In this document: piece by piece, positions 12,701-21,278 of the stretch
Layout: each line of letters begins with the position of its first letter
Numbering within the stretch: the first letter of the stretch is position 1
NCBI GenBank assembly: GCA_037013495.1
Contig: CM072811.1
Coordinates: 27,799,659 to 27,863,658, forward strand
Direction of reading: 5' to 3'
DNA from: Hippophae tibetana
Taxonomy: Eukaryota > Streptophyta > Magnoliopsida > Rosales > Elaeagnaceae
Length of the DNA: 64,000 bases
Translations under genes and position numbers: made by a program
Notes under the pieces: generated by a model
Databases searched by the model: none
Seen by the model: only the letters and a program-made list of their open reading frames with translations
Told to the model about the DNA's origin: nothing

Positions 12701-14798
12701 GAGACGAACCTTCTTCACTTTCTCGGCTCCTTTGAAAGAAATTTGAAGCTTATTCCACGCTGCTTTGGAAGATGTTGCATCTGAAATTTTCTCAAACCCA
12801 TCATCATTTAAGGCTTGATAGATAAGAAAGAGGGCTTTCTTGTCTCTCTTTCTCAAATCCTTCAAAGATTCTTTTTGCACTTGCGTTAGAGTAGTTTCAT
12901 CGTCTGGCTCACTTAAGCCTTTCTCTACGACTTCCCACACATCATGTGCACCCAAAAGAGCCTTCATCTTAATACTCCAATTATCATAGTTATCGTTGTT
13001 GAGTGTGGGGACTTGAAATGATGACATACCTCCACTTGACATAATTCTCAATATAGTGAGAATTTGTAGATTCTGATCGCACAGATGGATTCAGAACGTC
13101 AAAAAACCTTAGGAGGAACTCCCGGAAAAATCTGAGTTTTTTGGTCAACGGTCAAAGTCAACGATCAAAAATCAATTTTTTTGGTCAACTGTTTCAGCGG
13201 CTCGGTCAACAGGCTTCACGGCTCGGTCAACTCGGCTCGACGGCTCGGTCAAATGGCTTGGCGGCTCGATCAGCAGCTCGGTCAACAGGCTCACGGCTCG
13301 GTCAACTCGGCTCCAACTCGGCTGACTCAGTGAGTTAACTCACTTCTAGCAGAAACTTCCGACGGATCGTGGCGGCGCGTCCGAACTCCGATCGGGATGA
13401 TTTTTGCGGCGTTGGATTTGTCTCGTCGAGAGCTTCGATTTGATATACAATAGTGTATATTTATATTTCCAACTACAGCTCTGATACCACTTTGTTGGAA
13501 AATTATGGATCAAAGCTCTGAAAAACTCAAGAACACTCAAGAACACTCAAGAACAATTTTCCAGAAACACTCAGAAATTATTGAATTTTTGTTTCTGATT
13601 TCTTTTTCTTGATTATTACATTGCTACTTAGAGGTATTTATAGAAACAACTAATAAATCTAAGCCACACAATCTAAACCTACCAAAACAATCTAAACCAT
13701 ACACTTATCTTCTTACCTAACCCATTAATTTTTCTTCTTCCCACCAACCATGAGCTGTATCCTTATCAATCCAGATCATCACCATAGAAGCTTCCACGAG
13801 CTGGACTTCAAATGGGCTAGAATATTTCAAAGTTTGTTTTTTTTATTTCTTTGGGCTTGTAAACAAGTTTACAAATCAACATAGGCATGCACCTTACAAA
13901 ATGTGTTTTTGAGTACTGAAATCACTTATAGTAGAAGTTTTTTTATTTGCTCCAGAAACACTTTTATTTATGTTATCAGAAGTGGTGGTACACAATCTCA
14001 AAAGCATAAGCAATTGAATCCTTAGGTTATGTTTAGTTCCTAAAATAGACACGTAATGAAAATGAAAATTACGTTAGTTCACTAATTAAACCTCTTTGAA
14101 AATGATGATTAATAAACAATACAATTATAAATTTATGAATTTTAAAATGAAGCTTGGTTGACTTTTTTTAAATTCAGGAAGAAGGATGGGTAGTATGCAG
14201 AGCTTTCAAGAAAAGAACAACAACGACGACAAATAATGGGCAAAACAAGAACAACGTTGAAGTATGGGATTCAAGTTATTTCTATGAAGATCAATCCAAT
14301 GGATCAATAAGCTCAATAGTTGACCCACTTCATGATTACGTACTTTCAAAACAACCCAAAAAGTTTTTACCCCCAACAAACTTCATATACTATAAACAAG
14401 AGAATATAGAAGCTGATTCTTTAAGCAGCTTCATGATGAAGTCTGATCAACAAGAACAATTTGTCCAACTTCCTCAATTAGAATCTCCATCTTTTCCTTT
14501 GATAAAGAGATCATCTCCAAGTTTAATATCTCTTTATGATGATCAAGAAGATCAAGATCAACAAAATTTTAATAATAAGATCAACAATAAGAAAGTAACT
14601 GATTGGAGAGCTTTAGACAAATTTGTAGCTTCTCAATTGAGTCAAGAAGATAATATTGGTGAGTCGAGTTTTTCTGGAGAAGGACATAGAGATTCTAATG
14701 AAATAGCGCCGTTGTTATTGCAAAGGAGTAGAGATGAAGATCATAAGCTGAATGCTTGTGATATTGGTATATGCATGTTTGAGAAATTAAGAAATTAA
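6752..14798 (+). CDS. VND: VND-type NAC transcription factor (xylem vessel regulator family)
   Basis: A plant-specific transcription factor of the VASCULAR-RELATED NAC-DOMAIN family, whose members switch on secondary-wall and programmed-death genes in xylem vessels. Three exons join in frame: 6752-6908, 7151-7425 and 14178-14798, giving 350 aa, with GT/AG at both introns. The NAC domain spans about residues 7-157 ([79 protein letters not shown]). The C-terminal half has VND signatures: [13 protein letters not shown] (239-251), [19 protein letters not shown] (284-302) and the terminal DIGICMF, which points to the VND1/2/3 subgroup rather than VND4-6 or VND7. One change is Ile instead of the usual Gln at the end of exon 1 (DLI-E). 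Intron positions match the family. Intron 2 is swollen by a Copia insertion. The exact orthologue is not resolved. Confidence 0.93.
8579..8967 (-). repeat. Copia-1 3' LTR
   Basis: A 389-bp LTR identical to 13493-13881. Near its left end on the plus strand it has three tandem copies of ACTCAAGAAC; at its right end there is a short inverted repeat, TTGTAAAC-AA-GTTTACAA. A minus-strand TATA box CTATAAATA lies at 8721-8729. Confidence 0.95.
8968..8976 (-). other. Copia-1 polypurine tract
   Basis: The plus strand CTCCTCCTT reads AAGGAGGAG on the element's sense strand, directly next to the 3' LTR. This is where plus-strand synthesis is primed in LTR retroelements. It overlaps the stop codon region of gag-pol. 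Confidence 0.8.
8975..13051 (-). CDS. Copia gag-pol polyprotein, intact (1358 aa)
   Basis: A single open frame with all expected Copia domains in order (PR-IN-RT-RH). The N-terminus is a UBN2-type gag starting near [10 protein letters not shown]; an arginine/glycine-rich stretch precedes the zinc knuckle [14 protein letters not shown] (residues 289-302). The protease has [11 protein letters not shown] with catalytic Asp344. A GAG-pre HLRFGHLN segment and the integrase follow; the DD35E triad is Asp539 (HTDVCGP), Asp602 (SDRGGEF) and Glu638 (VAERKN). The reverse transcriptase begins near [12 protein letters not shown] and has YVDD at 1044-1047. RNase H includes YSDSDFGGD (Asp1208) and the C-terminal [12 protein letters not shown] motif. 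No stop or frameshift interrupts it and no key residue is missing. Translation could begin at Met1 or Met4. Expressed from the 5' LTR at 13493-13881. Confidence 0.97.
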   Translation of the reverse strand: MRIMSSGGMSSFQVPTLNNDNYDNWSIKMKALLGAHDVWEVVEKGLSEPDDETTLTQVQKESLKDLRKRDKKALFLIYQALNDDGFEKISDATSSKAAWNKLQISFKGAEKVKKVRLQTLRGEFESLHMKASESVSDYFSRVAVVSNQLKRNGEMLGDVRIMEKILRSLDSKFEHIVVTIEETKDLEEMTIDELNGSLQAYEEKHKKKQGITEQLFKMQFKDKHESQGNDRNQRGRGRGKGRGRGGSHGRGRGWNYNNNSNNFERAESSTQSQGRGNMNSRYDKSQVQCYNCQKFGHYASECRTPNNRVDEKINYIEEKTDEKETLFLARKEGDSSQPNAWYLDSGASNHMCGRKDMFVELDELVSGNVSFGDDSNVAVKGRGNILIRLKDGQHQFISNVYYVPNMKSNILSLGQLLEKGYDIHMKDYNLSIKDDKNNLIANVPMSKNRMFLINIQNDIAKCLKACYKDASWLWHLRFGHLNFGGLELLSKKEMVKGLPCINHPDQLCEGCLLGKQFRKSFPKESNSRAKKPLELIHTDVCGPIKPSSLGNSNYFLLFIDDFSRKTWVYFLKQKSEVFEVFKRFKATVERESGRKIKAMRSDRGGEFTSKEFQEFCEANGIHRSLTVPRSPQQNGVAERKNRTILNMARSMLKSKKLPKDFWAEAVACAVYLSNRSPTRSVWGKTPQEAWSGRKPGISHLRVFGSIAHVHVPDERRTKLDDKSESFIFIGYDANSKGYKLYNPHNKKIVISRDVVFDEEGEWDFNSHADNFNFFPQFKEDEQTIREQSVEIQQEPTTPPTSPIPTTHEDSSSSSSGSERAMTRTRNLQDLYEVTERQDNLTLFCLFADCEPVSFQEAVQEKKWRDAMDEEINAIEKNDTWEPVSLPKGHKAIGVKWVYKTKRNAKGEIERHKARLVAKGYSQKAGIDYDEVFAPVARLETIRLIISLAAQNKWKIHQMDVKSAFLNGVLEEEVYINQPSGYEAKGHKDKVLKLKKALYGLKQAPRAWNNRIDKYFLENNFTKCPYEYSLYVKIEGGDILIVCLYVDDLIFTGSNPKLFEDFKKVMTREFEMTDIGLMAYYLGIEVRQKEEGIFISQESYAREILKKFKMNDSTPINTPVECGIKLSKHEDGESVDPTFFKSLVGSLRYLTCTRPDILYAVGLISRYMEKPTITHFKAAKRILRYLKGTINFSLFYSASNDYKLVGYSDSDFGGDIDDRKSTSGFVFFMGDTAFTWMSKKQPIVTLSSCEAEYVAATSCVCHAIWLRNLLKELSMTQEDPTKICVDNKSTIALAKNPVFHDRSKHIDTRYHYIRECITRKDVQLEYVKSQDQIADIFTKPLKQEDFVRLRNLLGIIKQV
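13143..13305 (-). promoter_or_regulatory. Cluster of W-box motifs in the Copia-1 leader
   Basis: Between the primer site and the gag start, the plus strand carries GGTCAA eight times (13143, 13150, 13183, 13204, 13225, 13247, 13280, 13300) and AGTCAA once (13156). On the element's sense strand these read TTGACC or TTGACT, the core recognised by WRKY factors. They lie in an imperfect GC-rich array of GGCTCGGTCAAC-like units, unlike the AT-rich surroundings. Their presence is observed; control by WRKY proteins is inference. Confidence 0.55.
13478..13489 (-). other. Copia-1 primer-binding site (tRNA-iMet)
   Basis: The sense strand reads TGGTATCAGAGC, complementary to the 3' end of initiator tRNA-Met, three bases from the end of the 5' LTR. 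This is the usual minus-strand primer of plant Copia elements. Confidence 0.93.
13493..13881 (-). repeat. Copia-1 5' LTR with promoter
   Basis: Identical to the 3' LTR. It contains a TATA box on the element's sense strand (CTATAAATA, 13635-13643), so transcription is expected to run leftward through gag-pol, opposite to the host NAC gene. Confidence 0.95.
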
Positions 14799-15398
14799 GA
14801 AATTTATATTTAATAATCAAGAGAGATTATAAATACGATTAGTGTTTTTATTTTTGTATTAATGCATTTATGTTATAAAAATGTTACGAGGGTTATGGAT
14901 GAATATATATATATATATATTCCTGTAAAAATATAATATATTTGATTAATGAATATGAATGAACAACTCTCTCCCTATTCAAATAGCAATTATAGACTCC
15001 ATTCTTGAAAATGTATACTTAAAACATACATATTGTTAAGCTACAAAGCCATCGATCTTAAAAATATTAGGCCACAAAGCAATTGATCTTAAAAATATAC
15101 TCCATGGTTTTTATTTTTATGCTATTTTTTTTTTCAAAATTAAGACGAGTTGTTTCTTTCAAATACACTTATTTGAAAGAAATATATATATATATATATA
15201 TAATTATAGTTGATATTTTTCTAATAATTTAAGCTTTTTTAGAAAGTTTATTTCTCATTGAACTTTACCAATTAGGGTTAGAGTTGTAGATCAAGTCCTT
15301 AAGGTTTGTATATTGATATTATTTCACAATGTACTATTGAATAGAAAAGGAAATATTTAAAAGCTCGTTCTCTATGTTTTGATAATTACTTATTATGT
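14799..15398 (+). other. NAC 3' flank, non-coding
   Basis: AT-rich DNA likely containing the 3'UTR of the NAC gene. No canonical AATAAA is obvious close to the stop; AATAAT occurs at about 14812. TA microsatellites lie at about 14903-14920 and 15183-15202. A 31-bp near-duplicate (AAAGC-x-ATYGATCTTAAAAATAT) occurs twice at 15038-15099. Confidence 0.5.
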
Positions 15399-15699
15399 AT
15401 TTGATAATGATTTAAATTTTTGATTTTTGATTTTTTTAATCAAGCGTGTTTGATAATTGATAATGATTAAAAATATATAATTTATAAATAACAACAAAAA
15501 GATTCTTAATTCCATAGTTTTCTTGAAAGATAAAAATCAAAACCAAACAACTTAGAGGAGTTTTTTTAATATTTTTTTGCTTCAAAATCATTAAATATAA
15601 ATTGATACCAAACATATTGGTAAAACTTTTAACAAATGAATTTATAAAATTATAAAATAAATAATTTAATTAGAAAATCAAAATCATTACCGAACATTA
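15399..15699. repeat. MITE-like element with imperfect terminal inverted repeats
   Basis: The left end TTTGATAATGATTT plus a TTTTGATTTT run mirrors the right end, where AAAATCAAAATCATTACC is followed by GAACATT. Arms are about 30 bp; the interior is AT-rich and non-coding. hAT-related plant MITEs have ends of this kind. The target-site duplication could not be fixed. Confidence 0.4.
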
Positions 15700-15862
15700 T
15701 CTTATTGAATTATAGTAGATTGTTAACTAGTTGATTACTAAAATGAGACATTTATTATAAAATATCTTTTATTTTATTTCTAATCTCATGTATCTTTGAT
15801 TAAAATAGGATATGAAATTGTATATATCTTCTTGCATGTTTTAGTCTTTTCTTTCTGGCTAA

Positions 15863-16061
15863 TGAGAGAATAATAATTATTCTTGAATGAATAATACTTT
15901 TGATAATTTATAATATAATATATGTGTGTACATATGTGTAGCAGCAACTAACTTTTACCATCTAAGTGAAATTGTGTACAACTAGCACTCTAACAAATCA
16001 CTCAAAACAAACTAATTAACAATGAAATAGATAGCATACATGCATTACACCATAAGATACA
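15863..16061 (-). repeat. Copia-2 3' LTR
   Basis: Begins TGAGAGAA and ends near GATACA. It is related to 20313-20482 but diverged, and bordered inside by CCCCCTGG (the polypurine tract on the minus strand). Confidence 0.65.
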
Positions 16062-16179
16062 TTGTGATTAATATCCCCCTGGAGGAACCACTATAAGCTT
16101 GGTACATATGGAATAAAAGAGTTGCTAAAGGAAAGGCTTTGGGACAATGTTAGTCAATTGTTTAGCTAAAGGAGTGAAA

Positions 16180-17546
16180 CACAACTCCAACTCATTCTTC
16201 TCCACTTGGTTACGTATGAAATGCCAATCAATCTCGTCATGTTTCATACGACTGTGTTAAATTGGATTGGAGACAAGCTATTTTGCACTAACATTGTCAC
16301 AAAAAAGAATTGGTCTGTGAGGCATAAGGATGTACAAAACTTGTAGTAGGTAACCCAACCACATCATCTCAGAGGTGGCCATAGTTATTGCCCTATATTT
16401 AGCCTCATTACTACCTCGAGTAACCACTTCTATTTTCCTACCATTCAAGACATTATGGAATCACCAAAGAAGATACAATACCCACTGATGCTTATTTTTT
16501 CGTCATTTGAACTAGCCTAATTTGAGTTAGTGATGAGAGTAAGTAAATATTATTTCTATAGAAGAATTCCAATTTGAGACACACCTACCAAGTACCTTAA
16601 TACTTGTTTAATGGTAACCCACTACACTATGGTGGGAAACTACAAGTACTGACATAACTTGTTAACTGTGAATGTAATTTTAGGATAAGTGAGGACATAA
16701 TATTACAAACCACCAACCAGTTGTCAACAAAGGGTTGGATCATTCAAAGGATCACCATCAAATTTTAGCAATTCATTGGTTGAGCTCATGGTTGTAGGAA
16801 AAGGTTTAGTAGAGGTAAGACTAGCCTTAGTCATTAAACTCATGACATGGTTATGCTGATTGAGATGAAGAGAGATAGCATCATGCTGAACTACATGCTA
16901 AGAAAATAACTGAGATCACCCAAATCTTTCAAGCATGCAAATCACCAATGATTTATGCAATAAATTTCTCATTGCTACCTGTGACAATGATGTCATCCAT
17001 ATAAACTATAATGACTATAACATATGCTTATGAGAATTGGAAAAACATGGAGGTATCTACCATAGATTGAGTGAACTTCATCCGAAGTAATATGGACGTG
17101 AGCTTTTGAAACCATTCCCTGAGTGCCTACTTGAGCCCATACAGTGCTTTGTTAAATTTACATACAAAGTGAGGTGTGGAGGGATCTACAAACCCTTGTG
17201 GCTGATCCATGTACACTTCATCTTCAAGATCACTATTGAGAAAAGTTGTGTTAACATCAATTTGCTTGATCACTTAGTTAAAAGCAAGTGCCAAAGTGAG
17301 GACCACACATACTATCTGATGCATGACTACTGGTGAGAATGTCTTAGAGTAGTCTATGTCATATCGCTGCTTATATCCCTTTTCCATAATGCTAGATTTA
17401 TACTTATCAAAAGTACTATCATTCTTGAGTTTCACTTTAAAGAGCCATTTATAGCCAATAGTTTTCTTGTATGGAGAAAGATGAACCATAACCCATGTTT
17501 TCTTATCCAAAAAAGACTGAAACTCCTTTTTCATATAGTTTCCCAT
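16180..17546 (-). pseudogene. Copia-2 reverse transcriptase/RNase H remnant
   Basis: The minus strand 17274-17546 is still open and carries the conserved RT start (KTIGYKWLFKVKLKND, then YDIDYSKTFSPVV). The catalytic box reads YMDD at 16992-17003, where most Copia elements have YVDD. Downstream RNase H-like fragments reach to about 16180 with frequent stops. It cannot make an active enzyme. Confidence 0.8.
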
Positions 17547-18238
17547 TCAAAAATTCCTTTACCTTCATCATAAGTAGCTAGCTCAAGTAAAATGGAGGAA
17601 GTAGCATTAACTAGATATAACCTTATTGGGTTTATGTATGCCAGACTTAAACCTTGTTTACATAGGATGACTATAGGGCATGGATGAGTTTGGTTAAATA
17701 GAAAGGTCAACTATTAACCAACAGAATCAAGTATGGGTAGGTGAAACATATTAGAGTCAGATAGTATAGTGGGTAATGTGGATGATGGGGATAAATTAGG
17801 AGGATGAGGCAAATGTGGAGGTGGTTCGAAAGAACACACTGAAATAGGACCGTGTGATAGAGGTGTAGGAGATATTGTGACATATTAGTGTTATGTTTTG
17901 GTGAAACATTGGAATCCATAGGAAACAAAATAGAAATAGGAGAGAGAAATGGATTGTAAGGTACATAAGGTTTGATAAGATTAGGATTGACAAGAAATGA
18001 TGATGTAGAATTACTATCTTTGCATTAGAATTGAAAAAAGTAAATGATAAGGGTCAAAAAGAAATTAATACTAAGACAAGGGAAACATTGGGAGCTAAAG
18101 ACATGCATGAAAGTTTAATATGATTCTTTATAGTAGAGAAGCTCATAAGGGGACTGAAATGATAGAACATTTAGAGGAAGTCTATTTGAAACAAACACAA
18201 AAGACTAAATGCACAGACCCAATACTTCTCATGGAGGC

Positions 18239-19226
18239 TTACCTAAAATAGCAAAGCAAGACCTTTTTTTCCATTATCCTTCTCAGCATAGACTCAACAG
18301 CCCTAATGTTAGGAGGTGTGAGGGCAAATGATTCTATAATTGAGACCCAAAGCTTCAAGTTGTTTGTCCAAGAACATAAACTCACCTTCACCATCAGTTT
18401 GGACTTATTTGAGTTTAACAAAAAATTCCTTTCTACCATAGCCATAAACAAACTAAATGCATGTTGTGTTTGATCTTTTGTGTTTAGAAAATATATCCAC
18501 ATGTAATTGCTAAAGTCATGTACAATCAAGAGAAAATAGTTGACTCTAGTGTTTGCCATCACTAGTGAAGTCCATAGATCCATATAAATGAGATCAAAAA
18601 GACCAAATGACTTGACAAGTTGAGACACAAAAGGTGATCATGCAATTTAGCCATTGACACATAGAGCATAAGGTCTTATTAGTCAAATTTTTACAAGATG
18701 ACAACACAGATCTTTGCATCAATTTCCTCATTATCAAGTCATATGGATGAGCTAATCTTCTATGCCACAGATTTACATCTACTGTATGGCTACTAAGGAA
18801 AGATGAAACTATACCAGTATCAAGTTTCTCCAAATCAAGAAAGGTAGGTTAGGATGCACTAGTCAAGCAATAAAGTCTTTGACGTTCTTTACCCTGACGT
18901 AAAACCTTCTGTTCCTTCGTGACACAAAAAGAATTAGCATTAAACTCTACATTGATATCATTATCAGTGTATAAACGATGCATTGACAAAAGATTATTAG
19001 AAACATGTGGTGTATGAAGTATGTTTGATAAATTGAAGTTATGATCATGAACACATAATTTTCTATGGCCATGCTTAAGTATAGATAATAATTCACCATT
19101 AACTATAGTAACATTATCATTGCCATGATATGGAGCAGTTTGCTCAATATTCGAAGAATCACTAGTTAAATGGTAAGTTGCACCTGAGTCAAGTAGACAT
19201 GAAGTTACAGTTGGTGTAGGAGGCAC
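18239..19226 (-). pseudogene. Copia-2 protease/integrase remnant
   Basis: In minus-strand order: a protease with CLLDSGATYHLT near 19200, the GAG-pre/HHCC zinc-binding part (NLWHRRLAHP, CSMCQ) at 18594-18833, and the integrase core start (FDLIYMDLW, NYFLLIVHDFSNYMW) at 18239-18628. Frames are disrupted between these blocks. The link to RT (17550-18238) is degenerate. Confidence 0.8.
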
Positions 19227-19273
19227 ATTAATACCATCTCAAGAAATCATAGCTGAAGCATTGGTATTCTTAC

Positions 19274-20000
19274 CTAAAAGTAGATCACGTAGCTTAAATT
19301 ATTTGTTTGTAGGATGTCCCAATTTATTACAGATTTGACAAGTAACCTTAGAAGCATTAGGAATCTTGCTTGACTGAGATTTTTTGCCTTTGTATCCTTC
19401 CCCACTAGATAAATTTCCTTGTTGTGTTTCACTTGATAAAGTCTTACATGTTCCAACCATGTTTTGATAAACTTAAGTTGTTAGGCTTTGAACCTTGAGA
19501 ATCAACTTAAAGTTAATATTTGACATATTTGCCATATTTTCTTGAAAGAAATCATAAGAATCCATATGGCTAACTTGATATTCAAGCATTATTTCATGTG
19601 ACATAAGTAGATTGTGAGCTTCATCAAAAGATGCAAGACCAGAATGCATAGATAGAGATGAAATAAATGAGTTGTATGTAGAAACTTAGCCAAAAACAAC
19701 ACATATAATGATATATCTCTCAAAAATTACTTTTCATATATCAATGAGATGATCCTCAACATTATTGATTCAAAAAAATAATTTTCAATTGACAAACCTT
19801 CTTTGAAAATTGTATGAAGTTGAAGTTTGAGGTCCATGACTAGAGCATGAGATGCAGCAACAAACTATTTAACCAAAGAAGACTAGTATTTAGCAGTTGT
19901 AGTTTGATAAATCAAGTAAGGATAAATAGATTAAGTTATCATACCAAGAATCCAAGACTTCACTGTTCCATTCATCCTAGACCATTCTTCATGATCTAAA
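19274..20000 (-). pseudogene. Copia-2 gag remnant with zinc knuckle
   Basis: A gag zinc-knuckle-like motif CQICNKLGHPTNK is readable near 19300-19345; its final cysteine is missing. Upstream gag sequence up to about 20000 is recognisable only in scattered frames with many stops. Confidence 0.55.
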
Positions 20001-20296
20001 TTTGGTAGATTCGTTCCAAGTAGAACTAGAGAAGGAACTAGATGTGTAAGATCAACGATCCTTTCAAGTCTATAAGTTGTGATGATAGCCAGGAGTTATT
20101 CACCTCAGAGAATATATTTTGTTCAATAAAGCTTGAACAAAAAATTCAAATTGGTAAGAGGTGTAACAAACGAAGAAGATGCATTCTTAGTTAGAGAAGA
20201 AGATACTTGTGGAAGAACATTTTTTGAGGGAATATTATTGGAGTAATTAACTACCATGGAAATAGTTTCTTAAAAGTTCTTAGAATTAAGGAACTT

Positions 20297-20308
20297 GCTT
20301 TGATACCA
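20297..20308 (-). other. Copia-2 primer-binding site
   Basis: The minus strand reads TGGTATCAAAGC, an initiator tRNA-Met primer site with one change from TGGTATCAGAGC, next to the 5' LTR. Confidence 0.75.
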
Positions 20309-20312
20309 TAGT

Positions 20313-20482
20313 TGAGTGAGAGAACAAATATATATATATACACATATACACATACACATACATGTAGCAGCAACTAACTGCCACCACCCATGTGCAGTTG
20401 TGTAGAACTAGCATTCTAACAAACCATCCAAAACTAACTAAGTAACAATAGAATAGATGTCATATATGCATTACACTATAAG
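20313..20482 (-). repeat. Copia-2 5' LTR
   Basis: Starts TGAGTGAGAG beside the primer site and contains an expanded TA/CA microsatellite (20330-20362). The outer end is uncertain. Confidence 0.6.
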
Positions 20483-20760
20483 CTATGCTATAGGTAAAAA
20501 TTTATTTCTTATACTCTTGAAAATAATAGTCAATTTCTAGATCTAATGTTTTTTATTCATCAAAATGATGAAACTTATAAGAGATTTTGAAAAATACTTT
20601 AATAATTATTTAAAATAGGATCATACATCATAAATTAATACTTATATGAATATATATCTTAAAATCATAAATAATTTTTATCAAAATTTTAAAAACACTT
20701 CTCAATTTGATAGTGTTTGTTATCAAGTTATTACAATTTAAAAGTGATTCTGAAGATATA

Positions 20761-21278
20761 ACACTCATGTACAATATGTAAATAGAAATATTAGTCATTT
20801 TATTTTTAGCAAAAAAATAATAATTTTCCTCCAATTTTTGTGTGACCTATTTATTCAACTTATTTCACTTTTAGTCCCCTTAAAAATATGTTTTTTAGGT
20901 ATCAAAAACATATGCATCATATTTTTCAATATGCATTAAATATATGGATTTTACGTTTAAAAAAATTTATCTATAACGTAAAAGATGATTAAAAATAAAA
21001 CTATATTTATGAATAAGTTACACTCATGTACAATATGTAAATAGAAATATTAGTCATTTTATTTTTAGCAAAAAAATAATAATTTTCCTCCAATTTTTGT
21101 GTGACCTATTTATTCAACTTATTTCACTTTTAGTCCCCTTAAAAATATGTTTTTTAGGTATCAAAAACATATGCATCATATTTTTCAATATGCATTAAAT
21201 ATATGGATTTTACGTTTAAAATTTTTTATCTATAACGTAAAAGATGATTAAAAATAAAACTATATTTATGAATAAGTT
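20761..21278. repeat. 259-bp tandem duplication
   Basis: Copies at 20761-21019 and 21020-21278 are nearly identical, differing visibly only in one A/T run. They contain no gene. The high identity indicates a recent unequal exchange or replication slip. Confidence 0.9.

Larger units (their letters stand above)
8579..13881 (-). mobile_element. Complete young Ty1/Copia retrotransposon (Copia-1)
   Basis: Two 389-bp LTRs (8579-8967 and 13493-13881) are identical by eye, begin TG and end CA, and are flanked by the target-site duplication TAGGC (8574-8578 and 13882-13886). The element reads on the minus strand, so the right LTR is the 5' one. A tRNA-iMet primer site lies three bases inside it, and a purine tract abuts the 3' LTR. 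One uninterrupted gag-pol frame fills the interior. Identical LTRs, an open frame and a perfect TSD indicate a very recent insertion that may still be autonomous. It lies antisense in intron 2 of the NAC gene. I do not assign a Copia lineage with certainty (Tork- or Ivana-like gag). Confidence 0.96.
7426..14177 (+). other. NAC intron 2, 6.75 kb, containing a nested Copia element
   Basis: The donor is CCACAG/GTAAGT and the acceptor TTCAG/GAAGAAGG. Without the 5.3-kb Copia element and one target-site copy the intron would be about 1.44 kb. A 126-codon antisense open frame at 7996-8376 has no recognisable domain and is probably chance. The DNA flanking the insertion, near 8513-8578 and 13887-14045, may be parts of one older non-autonomous transposon. 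Confidence 0.85.
15863..20490 (-). mobile_element. Old degraded Ty1/Copia element (Copia-2)
   Basis: Short related LTRs (about 15863-16061 and 20313-20482) share blocks such as GTAGCAGCAACTAACT and ATGCATTACAC. A tRNA-Met-type primer site, TGGTATCAAAGC on the minus strand, is at 20297-20308, and a purine tract CCAGGGGG lies beside the left LTR. Gag, protease, integrase, RT and RNase H segments lie between in Copia order on the minus strand, broken by many stops and frameshifts. Clear LTR divergence marks it as much older than Copia-1. The right LTR end and TSD are not resolved. Confidence 0.85.

Noticed and set aside
13141-13338. 65-codon plus-strand frame over the Copia-1 leader
   Set aside because: The Ser/Gly/Leu/Arg repeats are the translation of the GC-rich W-box array, not a protein.
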